This document shows, in pieces, positions 1 through 10,963 of a stretch of DNA of 64,000 bases. This DNA is from Atherix ibis. Taxonomy: Eukaryota; Arthropoda; Insecta; Diptera; Athericidae. The stretch covers positions 76,060,806-76,124,805 of the forward strand of contig OY282608.1 of the NCBI GenBank assembly GCA_958298945.1, read 5' to 3'. Both the position numbers and the translations under genes were made by a program. The notes under the pieces were generated by a model that did not search any database, was not told the origin of the DNA, and was given only the letters and a program-made list of their open reading frames with translations. The first letter of the stretch is position 1. Each line of letters starts with the position of its first letter.

Positions 1-745
1 TTTGTTCGTTTGTTGGCTAGTTTGTTTGTTGGATTTATGGCTTGTTGGTTTGTTGGCTTGTTGATTTGTTGGTTTTTTGGTTGGTTGGTTTGTTCGTTTG
101 TTTGTATGTTGGTTTGTCGGTTTGTTGGTTTGTTGGTTAATTGAATTGTTGGTTTTTTGGTTTGTTTGTTTGTTGGTTTGTGGTTTGTTCGTTTGTTGGT
201 TTGGTGGTTTGTTGGTTTATTGGCTTATTCGTTTGTTGGTTTTTTGGGTTGTTGGTTTGTTGGTTTGTTGATTTGTTTGTTTGTTTGTTTGTTGGTTTGT
301 TCGTTTGTTTTTCTTGTTGGTTTGTTGGCTTGTTGGCTTGTCGGTTTGTGGTTTTTTGGTTTGTTGGTCTGTTGGTTTGTTGGTTTGTTGGTTTGTTGGT
401 TTGTTGGTATGTTGGTTTGTTGGTTTGTTGGTTTGTTGGTTTGTTGGTTTGTTGGTTTGTTGGTTTGTTGGTTTGTTGGTTTGTTGGTTTGTTGGTTTGT
501 TGGTTTGTTGGTCTGTTGGGTTTTTGGTTTGTTGGCTTGTTTATTTGTTGGTTTTTTCGTTTGTTCGTTTGTTGGCTTGTTGGTTTGTTGGTTTGTTGGT
601 TTGTTGGCTTGTTGGCTTGTTGGCTTATTGGCTTGTTGGTTTGTTGGTTTGTTGGTTTGTTGGTTTGTTGGTTTGTTGGTTTATTTGTTTTTGGTTTGTT
701 TGCTTGTGGGTTTGTTGGTTTGTTGGTTTGTTGGTTCGTAGGTTT
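1..745. repeat. Module A, copy 1 (truncated by window start)
   Basis: Variant-unit module recognised by an ordered set of bar-code variants: GGATTTATGG at 31-40, then GAATTG, a 7-bp unit in TTTGTGGTTTG, GTCGGTTTGTGG near 340, GGTCTG, and TTTATTTGTTTTTGG near 682. The same order recurs at 8436 with an offset of 8435 bp. It ends near the TTCGTAGG variant at about 736. All of it is octanucleotide array; the module is defined only by its variant order. Confidence 0.75.
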
Positions 746-1170
746 GTTGGTTTATTGGTTTGTTGGTTTGTTGGTTTGTTGGTTTGTTGGTTTGTTGGTA
801 GGTTCGTTTGTTAGTTTGTTGGTTTGTTGGTTTGTTGGTTTGTTGGTTTGTTGGTTTTTTGGTTTGTTGGTTTATTGGTTTGTTGGTTTGTGCGTTTGTT
901 GGTTTGTTGGTTTGTTCGTTTGTTGGTTTGTTGGTTTGTTGGTTTGTTCGTTTGTTTGTTTGTTGGCATGTTGGTTTGTTGGCTTGTTGCCTTGTTGGTT
1001 TGTTGGTTTGTTGGTCTGTTGGTTTGTTGGTTTGTTGGCTTTTTGGTTTGTTGATTTGTTGGTTTGTTGGTTTGTTGGTTTGTTCGTTTGTTCGTTTGTT
1101 CGTTTTTTGGTTTGTTGGTTTGTTGGTTTGTTGGTTTGTTGGTTTGTTGGTTTGTTGGTTTGTTGGTTTG
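746..1170. repeat. Module C, start of copy 1
   Basis: Octanucleotide array between module A and the 2231-bp duplication. It carries GGTAGGTTCG near 797 and GGCATG near 965, followed by a GGTCTG unit. The same variant order is seen near 9700-9970, 13770-14090 and 25410-25710. It is also a diverged relative of 3150-3400, which shows older homology outside the near-identical duplication that follows. Confidence 0.65.
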
Positions 1171-3401
1171 TTCGTTTGTTGGTTTTTTGGTTTGTTTGTT
1201 TGTTGGTTAGTTGGTTTGTTGGCTTGTTAGTTTTTTGGTTTGTTGGCTTGTTGGCTTGTTGGTTTGTTGGCTTGTTGGTTTGTTGGTTTGTTGGTTTGTT
1301 GGTTTGTTGGTTTGTTGGTTTGTTCGTTTGTTCGTTTGTTGACTTGTTTGTTTGTTGGCTTGTTGGCTTTTTGGTTTGTTGGTTTGTTGGTTTGTTGGTT
1401 TGTTGGTTTGTTGGTTTGTTCATTTGTTGGTTAGTTGGTTTGTTGGTTTGTTTGTTTGTTCGTTTGTTGGCTTGTTGGTTTGTTGGCTTGTTGGCTTTTT
1501 GGTTATTGGTTTGTTGGTTTGTTGGTTTGTTGGCTTTTTGGTTTGTTGGTTTGTTGTTTTGCTGGTTTGTTCGTTTGTTGGTTTTTTTGGTTTGTTGGTT
1601 TGTTGGTTTGTTGGTTTGTTGGTATGTTGGTTTGTTGGTTTGCTGGTTTGCTTGTTTGTTGGTTTGTTCGTTTGTTGGCTTGTTGGTTTATTGGCTTGTT
1701 GGCTTGTTGGTTTGTTGGTTTGGTGGCTTGTTGGTTTGTTCGTTTGTTGGTTTGTTGGTTTGTTGGTTTGTTGGTTTTTTGGTTTGTTTGTTTGTTGGTT
1801 TGCTCGTTTGTTGGTTTGTTGGTTACTTGATTTGTTGGTTTGTTGGTTTTTTGGTTAATTTGTTTGTTGGTTTGTTGGTTTGTTGGTTTGTTGGTTTGTT
1901 GGTTTGTTCGTTTGTTGGTTTGTTGGTTTGTTGGCTTGTTGTTTTTTTGGTTTAATGGCTTGTTGGTTTATTGGGTTGTTTGCTTGTTGGTTTGTTGGTT
2001 TGTTGGCTTGTTGGTTTGTTGGTTTGTTAGTTCGTTGATTTGTTGGTTTGTTTGTTTGTTGGTTTGTTCGTTTGTTGTTTTGTTGGTTTGTTGGTTTGTT
2101 GGTTTGTTTGTTTGTTGCTTTGTTGGTTTGTTGGTTTGTTCGTTTGTTGGTTTTTTGGTTTGTTGGTTTGTTGGCTTGTTGGCTTGTTGGTTTGTTGGTT
2201 TGTTGGTTTGTTGGTTTGTTGGTTTGTGTGTTACTTGGTTTGTTGGTTTGTTGGTATGTTGGCTTGTTGGTTTGTTGTTTTGTTGGCTTGTTGGTTTGTT
2301 CGTTTGTTGGCTTGTTGGTTTGTTGGATTGTTGGCTTGTTGGTTTGTTGGTTTGTTGGTTTGTTGGCTTGTTGGTTTGTTCGTTAGCTGGTTTGTTGGTT
2401 TGTTGGTTTGTTGGTTTGTTTATTTGTTGGTTTGTTCGTTTGTTGGTTTGTTCGTTTGTTGGTTTGTTGGTTACTTGGTTTGTTGGTTTGTTGGCTTGTT
2501 GGTTTTTTGGTTTGTTGGTTTGTTGGTTTTTTGGTTTGTTCGTTTGTTGGTTTGTTCGTTTGCTGGTTTGTTCGTTTGTTCGTTTGTTGGCTTGTTGGTT
2601 TGTTGGCTTGTTGGCTTGTTGGTTTGTTGGTTTGTTGGTTTGTTGGTTTGTTGGTTTGTTCGTTTGTTGGTTTTTTGGTTTGTTGGTTTGTTGGTTTGTT
2701 GGCTTGTTGGTTTGTTGGTTTGTTGGTTTGCTGGTTTGTTGGTTTGTCGGTTACTTGGTTTGTTGGTTTGTTGGTTTGTAGGCTTGTCGGTTTGTTGGGT
2801 TGTTGGTTTGTTGGTTTGTTGGTTTGTTGATTTGTTGGTTTGTTGGTTTGTTTGGTTGTTGGTTTGGTCGTTTGTTGACTTGTTGGTTTGTTGGCTTGTT
2901 GGTTTGTTGGTTTGTTGGCTTGTTGGTTTGTTCGTTTGCTGGTTTGTTGGTTTGTTCGTTTGTTGGTTTGTTGGTTACTTGGTTTGTTGGTTTGTTGGTT
3001 TGTTCGTTTGTTGGTTTGTTGGTTTGTTGGTTTGTTGGTTTGTTGGTTTGTTGGTTTGTTGGTTTGTTGGTTTGTTTGTTTGTTGGTTTTTTGGTTTGTT
3101 GGTTTATTGGTTTGTTGGTTTGTTTGTTTGTTGGTTTGTTGGTTTGTTTGTTTTTGGTTTGTTTGTTTGTTGGTTTGTTCGTTTGTTTGTTTGTTGGCAT
3201 GTTGGTTTGTTGGCTTGTTGGCTTGTTGGTTTGTTGGTTTGTTGGTCTGTTGGTTTGTTGGTTTGTTGGCTTGTTGGTTTGTTGGTTTGTTGGTTTGTTG
3301 GTTTGTTCGTTTGCTCGTTTGTTCGTTTTTTGGTTTGTTGGTTTGTTGGTTTGTTGGTTTGTTGGTTTATTGGTTTGTTGGTTTGTTGGTTTGTTGGTTT
3401 G
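1171..3401. repeat. 2231-bp tandem duplication, copy a
   Basis: This segment recurs directly downstream at an exact offset of 2231 bp. Matching at that offset holds from about 1139 to 3403 (against 3370-5634). It breaks at 3369 versus 1138 on the left and at 3404 versus 5635 on the right. I saw no difference between copies in the stretches I compared, including rare variants such as GGTTACTTGATTTG, GGTTTAATGG, TTAGTTCGTTGA and GTGTGTTACTTGG. The period is one base short of 279 units, so the join shifts the 8-bp phase by one. It includes the rest of module C and an array resembling the start of module B. Confidence 0.9.
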
Positions 3402-5632
3402 TTCGTTTGTTGGTTTTTTGGTTTGTTTGTTTGTTGGTTAGTTGGTTTGTTGGCTTGTTAGTTTTTTGGTTTGTTGGCTTGTTGGCTTGTTGGTTTGTTG
3501 GCTTGTTGGTTTGTTGGTTTGTTGGTTTGTTGGTTTGTTGGTTTGTTGGTTTGTTCGTTTGTTCGTTTGTTGACTTGTTTGTTTGTTGGCTTGTTGGCTT
3601 TTTGGTTTGTTGGTTTGTTGGTTTGTTGGTTTGTTGGTTTGTTGGTTTGTTCATTTGTTGGTTAGTTGGTTTGTTGGTTTGTTTGTTTGTTCGTTTGTTG
3701 GCTTGTTGGTTTGTTGGCTTGTTGGCTTTTTGGTTATTGGTTTGTTGGTTTGTTGGTTTGTTGGCTTTTTGGTTTGTTGGTTTGTTGTTTTGCTGGTTTG
3801 TTCGTTTGTTGGTTTTTTTGGTTTGTTGGTTTGTTGGTTTGTTGGTTTGTTGGTATGTTGGTTTGTTGGTTTGCTGGTTTGCTTGTTTGTTGGTTTGTTC
3901 GTTTGTTGGCTTGTTGGTTTATTGGCTTGTTGGCTTGTTGGTTTGTTGGTTTGGTGGCTTGTTGGTTTGTTCGTTTGTTGGTTTGTTGGTTTGTTGGTTT
4001 GTTGGTTTTTTGGTTTGTTTGTTTGTTGGTTTGCTCGTTTGTTGGTTTGTTGGTTACTTGATTTGTTGGTTTGTTGGTTTTTTGGTTAATTTGTTTGTTG
4101 GTTTGTTGGTTTGTTGGTTTGTTGGTTTGTTGGTTTGTTCGTTTGTTGGTTTGTTGGTTTGTTGGCTTGTTGTTTTTTTGGTTTAATGGCTTGTTGGTTT
4201 ATTGGGTTGTTTGCTTGTTGGTTTGTTGGTTTGTTGGCTTGTTGGTTTGTTGGTTTGTTAGTTCGTTGATTTGTTGGTTTGTTTGTTTGTTGGTTTGTTC
4301 GTTTGTTGTTTTGTTGGTTTGTTGGTTTGTTGGTTTGTTTGTTTGTTGCTTTGTTGGTTTGTTGGTTTGTTCGTTTGTTGGTTTTTTGGTTTGTTGGTTT
4401 GTTGGCTTGTTGGCTTGTTGGTTTGTTGGTTTGTTGGTTTGTTGGTTTGTTGGTTTGTGTGTTACTTGGTTTGTTGGTTTGTTGGTATGTTGGCTTGTTG
4501 GTTTGTTGTTTTGTTGGCTTGTTGGTTTGTTCGTTTGTTGGCTTGTTGGTTTGTTGGATTGTTGGCTTGTTGGTTTGTTGGTTTGTTGGTTTGTTGGCTT
4601 GTTGGTTTGTTCGTTAGCTGGTTTGTTGGTTTGTTGGTTTGTTGGTTTGTTTATTTGTTGGTTTGTTCGTTTGTTGGTTTGTTCGTTTGTTGGTTTGTTG
4701 GTTACTTGGTTTGTTGGTTTGTTGGCTTGTTGGTTTTTTGGTTTGTTGGTTTGTTGGTTTTTTGGTTTGTTCGTTTGTTGGTTTGTTCGTTTGCTGGTTT
4801 GTTCGTTTGTTCGTTTGTTGGCTTGTTGGTTTGTTGGCTTGTTGGCTTGTTGGTTTGTTGGTTTGTTGGTTTGTTGGTTTGTTGGTTTGTTCGTTTGTTG
4901 GTTTTTTGGTTTGTTGGTTTGTTGGTTTGTTGGCTTGTTGGTTTGTTGGTTTGTTGGTTTGCTGGTTTGTTGGTTTGTCGGTTACTTGGTTTGTTGGTTT
5001 GTTGGTTTGTAGGCTTGTCGGTTTGTTGGGTTGTTGGTTTGTTGGTTTGTTGGTTTGTTGATTTGTTGGTTTGTTGGTTTGTTTGGTTGTTGGTTTGGTC
5101 GTTTGTTGACTTGTTGGTTTGTTGGCTTGTTGGTTTGTTGGTTTGTTGGCTTGTTGGTTTGTTCGTTTGCTGGTTTGTTGGTTTGTTCGTTTGTTGGTTT
5201 GTTGGTTACTTGGTTTGTTGGTTTGTTGGTTTGTTCGTTTGTTGGTTTGTTGGTTTGTTGGTTTGTTGGTTTGTTGGTTTGTTGGTTTGTTGGTTTGTTG
5301 GTTTGTTTGTTTGTTGGTTTTTTGGTTTGTTGGTTTATTGGTTTGTTGGTTTGTTTGTTTGTTGGTTTGTTGGTTTGTTTGTTTTTGGTTTGTTTGTTTG
5401 TTGGTTTGTTCGTTTGTTTGTTTGTTGGCATGTTGGTTTGTTGGCTTGTTGGCTTGTTGGTTTGTTGGTTTGTTGGTCTGTTGGTTTGTTGGTTTGTTGG
5501 CTTGTTGGTTTGTTGGTTTGTTGGTTTGTTGGTTTGTTCGTTTGCTCGTTTGTTCGTTTTTTGGTTTGTTGGTTTGTTGGTTTGTTGGTTTGTTGGTTTA
5601 TTGGTTTGTTGGTTTGTTGGTTTGTTGGTTTG
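3402..5632. repeat. 2231-bp tandem duplication, copy b
   Basis: Second direct copy of 1171-3401, adjoining the first. The lack of visible divergence in fast-mutating simple sequence indicates a very recent unequal exchange, or an assembly duplication. A ladder of variants (CATTTG at 3652, TTATTGG after GGCTTT near 3730, GGTTTAATGG near 4190, GTAGGCTTGTCGG near 5008) matches copy a position for position. Confidence 0.9.
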
Positions 5633-6242
5633 TTGGTTTGTTTGTTTGTTGGTTTTTTGGTTTGTTGGTTTGTTGGTTTGTTGGATTGTTGGCTTGTTGG
5701 TTTTTTGGTTTGTTGGCTTGTTGGCTTGTTGGTTTGTTGGTTTGTTGGTTTGTTGGTTTGTTGTTTTGTTCGTTTGTTCGTTTGTTGGCTTGTTTGTTTG
5801 TTGGCTTGTTGGCTTTTTGGTTTGTTGGTTTGTTGGTTTGTTGGTTTGTTGGTTTGTTGGTTTGTTAGTTTGTTCATTTGTTGGTTTGTTGGTTTGTTGG
5901 TTTGTTGGTTTGTTCGTTTGTTCGTTTGTTCGTTTGTTGGCTTGTTGGTTTGTTGGCTTGTTGGCTTTTTGGTTTGTTGGTTTGTTGGTTTGTTGGTTTG
6001 TTGGCTTGTTGGTTTGTTGGTTTGTTGTTTTGTAGGTTTGTTCGTTTGTTGTTTTTTTTGGTTTGTTGGTTTGTTGGTTTGTTGGTTTGTTGGTTTGTTG
6101 GTTTGTTGGTTTGTTGGTTTGTTGGTATGTTGGTTTGTTGGTTTGCTGGTTTGCTTGTTTGTTGGTTTGTTCGTTTGTTGGTTTGTTGGTTTGTTGGCTT
6201 GTTGGTTTTTTCGTTTGTTGGTTTGTTGGTTTGTTGGTTTGT
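5633..6242. repeat. Octanucleotide array, module C-like, diverged
   Basis: Array lacking a clear recent duplicate in the window. Variant order (GGCTTG pairs, TTCG triplets near 5930, a GTAGG unit near 6033, a long T-run before GG near 6055, GGTATG near 6124) resembles 14540-14940 and 25850-26270, which are module C. I see nothing but the satellite here. Confidence 0.6.
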
Positions 6243-6462
6243 TGGTTTTTTGGTTTGTTTGTTTGTTGGTTTGCTAGTTTGTTGGTTTGTTGGTTACTTG
6301 ATTTGTTGGTTTGTTGGTTTGTTGGTTAATTTGTTTGTTTGTTGGTTTGTTCGTTTGTTGGTTTGTTAGTTACTTGGTTTGTTGGGTTGTTTGGTTGTTG
6401 GCTTGTTGGTTTGTTGGTGTGTTGGCTTGTTGGCTTGTTGGTTTGTTGGTTTGTTGGTTTGT
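6243..6462. repeat. 220-bp tandem duplication, copy a
   Basis: The segment starting at the GGTTTTTTGG variant at 6244 is repeated exactly 220 bp downstream. It contains CTAGTTTG, GGTTACTTGATTTG, GGTTAATTTG, TTAGTTACTTGG, TTTGGTTG and GGTGTG in the same order as copy b. The 220-bp period is 27.5 units, so exchange paired arrays half a unit out of phase, which is possible because TTTG and TTGG half units are similar. Confidence 0.9.
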
Positions 6463-6662
6463 TGGTTTTTTGGTTTGTTTGTTTGTTGGTTTGCTAGTTT
6501 GTTGGTTTGTTGGTTACTTGATTTGTTGGTTTGTTGGTTTGTTGGTTAATTTGTTTGTTTGTTGGTTTGTTCGTTTGTTGGTTTGTTAGTTACTTGGTTT
6601 GTTGGTTTGTTTGGTTGTTGGCTTGTTGGTTTGTTGGTGTGTTGGCTTGTTGGCTTGATGGT
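6463..6662. repeat. 220-bp tandem duplication, copy b
   Basis: Near-identical direct copy of 6243-6442. Two substitutions are visible: a GGGTTG unit in copy a near 6384 is GGTTTG in copy b, and a GGCTTG followed by TTGG in copy a becomes GGCTTG followed by ATGG near 6658 in copy b. Confidence 0.88.
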
Positions 6663-6722
6663 TTGTTGGTTTGTTGGTTTGTTGGTTTGTTGGTTTGTTG
6701 GTTTGTCGGTTTGTTGGTTTGT

Positions 6723-8232
6723 CCGTTTGTTGACTTGTAGGTTTGTTAGTTTTTTGGTTTGTTGGCTTGTTGGTTTGTTGGTTTGTTGGTTTGTTGTTTT
6801 GTTGGTTTGTTTGTTTGTTGGTTTGTTGGTTTGTTTGTTTGTTGGTTTATTGGTTTGTTGGTTTGTTGGTTTGTTGGTTTGTTTGTTTGTTTGTTTGTTT
6901 GTTTTTTGGTTTGTTGGTTTGTTGGTTTATTGGTTTGTTGGTTTGTTGGTTTGTTGGTTTGTTGGTTTGTTGGTTTGTTGGTTTGTTGGTTTGTTGGTTT
7001 GTTGGTTGTTGGTTTGTTGGTTTGTTTGTTTGTTGGTTTGTTTGGTTGTTGGTTTGTTGGTTTGTTGGTTTGTTGGTTTGTTGGTTTGTTTGTTTGTTGG
7101 TTTTTTGGTTTGTTGGTTTGTAGGTTTGTTGGTTTGTTGGTTTGTTGTTTTGTTGGTTTGTTTGTTTGTTGGTTTGTTGGTTTGTTGGCTTGTTGGTTTG
7201 TTGGTTTGTTGGTTGGTTGGTTTGTTGGTTTGTTGGTTTGTTGGCTTGTTAGCTTGTTGGTTTGTTGGTTTGTTGGTTTGTTGGTTTGTTGGTTTGTTGC
7301 TTTGTTTTTTTGTTTGTTTGTGTGTTTGTTCCTTTGGTGGTTTGTTGGTTTGTTGGTTTGTTGGCTTGTTGGTTTGTTGGTTTGTTGGTTTGTTGGCTTG
7401 TTGTTTTTTTGGTTTGTTGGCTTGTTGGTTTATTGGCTTGTTGGCTTGTTGGTTTGTTGGTTTGTTGGCTTGTTGGTTTGTTGGTTTGTTGGTTCGTTGA
7501 TTTGTTGGTTTGTTTGTTTGTTGGTTTGTTCGTTTGTTGTTTTGTTGGTTTGTTGGTTTGTTGGTTTGTTCGTTTGTTGCTTTGTTAATTTGTTGGTTTG
7601 TTCGTTTGTTGGTTTTTTGGTTTGTTGGTTTGTTGACTTGTTGGCTTGTTGGTTTGTTGGTTTGTTGGTTTGTTGGTTTGTTGGTTTGTTGGTTTGTTGG
7701 TTACTTGGTTTGTTGGTTTGTGGGTTTTTTGGCTTGTTGGTTTGTTGGTTTGTTGGCTTGTTGGTTTGTTCGTTTGTTGGCTTGTTGGTTTGTTGGATTG
7801 TTGGCTTGTTGGTTTGTTGGTTTGTTGGTTTGTTGGCTTGTTGGTTTGTTCGTTTGTTGGTTTGTTGGTTTGTTGGTTTGTTGGTTTGTTGGTTTGTTTG
7901 TTTGTTGGTTTGTTCGTTTGTTGGTTTGTTCGTTTGTTGGTTTGTTGGTTACTTGGTTTGTTGGTTTGTTGGCTTGTTGGTTTTTTGGTTTGTTGGTTTG
8001 TTGGTTTGTTGGTTTGTTCGTTTGTTGGTTTGTTGGTTTGTTCGTTTGCTGGTTTGTTCGTGTGTTCGTTTGTTGGCTTGTTGGTTTGTAGGCTTTTTGG
8101 CTTGTTGGCTTGTTGGTTTGTTGGTTTGTTGGTTTGTTCGTTTGTTGGTTTTTTGGTTTGTTGGTTTATTGGTTTGTTGGCTTGTTGGTTTGTTGGTTTG
8201 TTAGTTTGTTGGTTTGTTGGTTACGTGGTTTG
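6723..8232. repeat. Module B, copy 1
   Basis: Module bounded by CCGTTTGTTGAC at 6723 and GGTTACGTGG near 8219. Internal bar-codes in order: TTAGTTTTTTGG, TTGTTTTG, a TTTG-only run near 6884-6904, GTTCCTTTG near 7328, TTGTTTTTTTGG near 7403, GGTTCGTTGATTTG near 7491, GGTTACTTGG near 7702, and a TTCG-rich stretch near 8040. Copies with the same order begin at 10964, 15056 and 26778. Length 1.51 kb. Confidence 0.8.
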
Positions 8233-8435
8233 TTGGTTTGTTGGTTTGTTGGTTTGTTGGTTTGTTGGTTTGTTGGTTTGTTGGGTTGTTGGTTTGTTGG
8301 TTTGTTGGTTTGTTGGTTTGTTGGTTTGTTGGTTTGTTGGTTTGTTGGTTTGTTCGTTTGTTGGTTTGTTGGTTTGTTCGTTTGTTTTTTAGTGGTTTAT
8401 TGGTTTGTTGGTTTGTTGGTTTGTTTGTTTGTTGG
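8233..8435. repeat. Octanucleotide array linking module B to module A
   Basis: Near-perfect array between B and A, with a GGGTTG unit near 8283 and a TTTTTTAGTGG irregularity near 8387. The equivalent linkers after the other B modules also contain GGGTTG and a run of T before the next A module. Confidence 0.6.
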
Positions 8436-9234
8436 TTTGTTCGTTTGTTGGCTAGTTTGTTTGTTGGATTTATGGCTTGTTGGTTTGGTGGCTTGTTGAT
8501 TTGTTGGTTTGTTGGTTTGTTGGTTTGTTCGTTTGTTTGTATGTTGGTTTGTCGGTTTGTTGGTTTGTTGGTTTATTGAATTATTGGTTTGTTGGTTTGT
8601 TCGTTTGTTGGTTTGTGGTTTGTTCGTTTGTTGGTTTGGTGGTTTGTTGGTTTATTGGTTTGTTCGTTTGTTGCTTTTTTGGTTTGTTGGTTTGTTGGTT
8701 TGTTGGTTTGTTTGTTTGTTTGTTTGTTGGTTTGTTCGTTTGTTGGCTTGTTGGTTTGTTGGCTTGTTGGCTTGTCGGTTTGTGGTTTTTTGGTTTGTTG
8801 GTCTGTTGGTTTGTTGGTTTGTTGGTTTGTTGGTTTGTTGGTTTGTTGGTTTGTTGGTTTGTTGGTTTGTTGGTTTATTGGTTTGTTGGTTTGTTGGTTT
8901 GTTGGTTTGTTGGTTTGTTGGTTTGTTGGTTTGTTGGTTTGTTGGTTTGTTGGTTTGTTGGTTTGTTGGTTTGTTGGTTTGTTGGTCTGTTGGGTTTTTG
9001 GTTTGTTGGCTTGTTTATTTGTTGGTTTGTTGGTTTTTTCGTTTGTTCGTTTGTTGGCTTGTTGGTTTGTTGGTTTGTTGGTTTGTTGGCTTGTTGGCTT
9101 GTTGGCTTATTGGCTTGTTGGTTTGTTGGTTTGTTGGTTTGTTGGTTTGTTGGTTTGTTGGTTTATTTGTTTTTGGTTTGTTTGCTTGTGGGTTTGTTGG
9201 TTTGTTGGTTTGTTGGTTCGTAAGTTTGTTGGTT
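8436..9234. repeat. Module A, copy 2
   Basis: Repeats 1-745 at an offset of 8435 bp. GGATTTATGG lies at 8466-8475, GAATTATTGG near 8577, GTCGGTTTGTGG near 8774, GGTCTG near 8810, TTTATTTGTTTTTGG near 9163, and TTCGTAAG near 9218 (TTCGTAGG in copy 1). It has one extra unit group before the TTTTTTCG stretch compared with copy 1. Confidence 0.8.
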
Positions 9235-9385
9235 TATTGGTTTGTTGGTTTGTTGGTTTGTTGGTTTGTTGGTTTTTTTGTTTGTTCGTTTGTTGGCTTG
9301 TTGGTTTGTTGGTTTGTTGGTTTGTTGGCTTGTTGGCTTGTTGGCTTATTGGCTTGTTGGTTTGTTGGTTTGTTTGTTTGTTGGT
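9235..9385. repeat. Partial re-duplication of module A internal segment
   Basis: The TTTTTTTG, TTCG, GGCTTG and GGCTTATTGG series seen at 9035-9115 is repeated here before a new module A begins. It reflects a local tandem event with a period near 0.95 kb, measured from GGATTTATGG at 8466 to its recurrence at 9415 (949 bp). Confidence 0.6.
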
Positions 9386-9700
9386 TTGTTCGTTTGTTGG
9401 CTAGTTTGTTTGTTGGATTTATGGCTTGTTGGTTTGGTGGCTTGTTGATTTGTTGGTTTGTTGGTTTGTTGGTTTGTTCGTTTGTTTGTATGTTGGTTTG
9501 TTGGTTTGTTGGTTTGTTGGTTTATTGAATTGTTGGTTTGCTGGTTTGTTCGTTTGTTGGTTTGTGGTTTGTTCGTTTGTTGGTTTGGTGGTTTGTTGGT
9601 TTATTGGTTTGTTCGTTTGTTGCTTTTTTGGTTTGTTGGTTTGTTGGTTTATTTGTTTTTGGTTTGTTTGCTTGTGGGTTTGTTGGTTTATTGGTTTGTT
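9386..9700. repeat. Module A, copy 3 (internally deleted)
   Basis: Starts with GGCTAGTTTG and GGATTTATGG at 9415-9424, continues through GAATTG and the TTTGTGGTTTG 7-mer, then jumps directly to TTTATTTGTTTTTGG near 9647. The central part with GTCGGTTTGTGG and the long perfect run is missing. Octanucleotide register is kept across the deletion, as expected for recombination between units. Confidence 0.75.
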
Positions 9701-10963
9701 GGTTTTTTGGTTTGTTGGTTTATTGGTTTGTTGGTTTGTGCGTTTGTTGGTTTGTTGGTTTGTTCGTTTGTTGGTTTGTTGGTTTGTTGGTTTGTTCGTT
9801 TGTTTGTTTGTTGGCATGTTGGTTTGTTGGCTTGTTGGCTTGTTGGTTTGTTGGTTTGTTGGTCTGTTGGTTTGTTGGTTGGTTGGCTTGTTGGTTTGTT
9901 GGTTTGTTGGTTTGTTGGTTTGTTGGTTTGATCGTTTGTTCGTTTGTTCGTTTTTTGGTTTGTTGGTTTGTTGGTTTGTTGGTTTGTTGGTTTGTTGGTT
10001 TGTTGGTTTGTTGGTTTGTTGGTTTGTTGGTTTGTTGGTTTGTTCGTTTGTTGGTTTTTTGGTTTGTTGGTTTGTTGGTTAGTTGGTTTGTTGGCTTGTT
10101 GGTTTTTTGGTTTGTTGGCTTGTTGGCTTGTTGGTTTGTTGGCTTGTTGGTTTGTTGGTTTGTTGGTTTGTTGGTTTGTTGGTTTGTTGGTTTTTTCGTT
10201 TGTTCGTTTGTTGACTTGTTTGTTTGTTGGCTTGTTGGCTTTTTGGTTTGTTGGTTTGTTGGTTTGTTGGTTTGTTGGTTTGTTGGTTTGTTGGTTTGTT
10301 TATTTGTTGGTTAGTTGGTTTGTTGGTTTGTTCGTTTGTTCGTTTGTTGGCTTGTTGGTTTGTTGGCTTGTTGGCTTTTTGGTTGTTGGTTTGTTGGTTT
10401 GTTGGTTTGTTGGCTTTTTGGTTTGTTGGTTTGTTGTTTTGCTGGTTTGTTCGTTTGTTGGTTTTTTTGGTTTGTTGGTTTGTTGGTTTGTTGGTTTGTT
10501 GGTTTGTTGGTTTGTTGGTATGTTGGTTTGTTGGTTTGCTGGTTTACTTGTTTGTTGGTTTGTTCGTTTGTTGGCTTGTTGGTTTATTGGCTTGTTGGCT
10601 TGTTGGTTTGTTGGTTTGGTGGCTTGTTGGTTTGTTCGTTTGTTGGTTTGTTGGTTTGTTGGTTTGTTGGTTTTTTGGTTTGTTTGTTTGTTGGTTTGCT
10701 CGTTTGTTGATTTGTTGGTTACTTGATTTGTTGGTTTGTTGGTTTGTTGGTTAATTTGTTTGTTGGTTTGTTGGTTTGTTGGTTTGTTGGTTTGTTCGTT
10801 TGTTTGTTTTTTGGTTTGTTGGTTTGTTGGTTTGTTGGTTTGTTGGTTTGCTATTTTATTGGTTTCTTTGTTTGTTGGTTTGTTGGTTTGTTGGCTTGAT
10901 GGTTTGTTGGTTTGTTGGTTTGTTGGTTTGTTGGTTTGTTGGTTTGTCGGTTTGTTGGTTTGT
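9701..10963. repeat. Module C, copy 2
   Basis: Homologous to the array at about 870-1900. The stretch around 10315-10710 matches 1435-1830 at an offset of 8880 bp with only scattered differences (for example GGTTGTTGG where copy 1 has GGTTATTGG). It carries GGCATG near 9813, GGTTAG near 10078, TTATTTGTTGGTTAG near 10300, GGTATG near 10517 and GGTTACTTGATTTG near 10717. Confidence 0.78.

Noticed and set aside
1823..1840. Promoter-like TTGAC and TTACTTGATTTG elements
   Set aside because: These are single-base variants of the octamer scattered through the left domain and copied with the modules. They lack a paired element or a downstream gene.
141..1955. A 604-residue open frame of Phe, Val, Gly, Leu, Cys and Trp, like a multi-pass membrane protein, and dozens of similar frames
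   Set aside because: Open frames follow from the lack of A in the repeat unit. All three + frames read the same eight-residue cycle, ATG codons come from random variants such as GGTATG, and indel units shift frame without any selection to keep one.
6884..6904. Separate (TTTG)n microsatellite
   Set aside because: Short TTTG-only runs occur in many modules at the same relative place. They are octamers with the second half changed from TTGG to TTTG, not an independent repeat.
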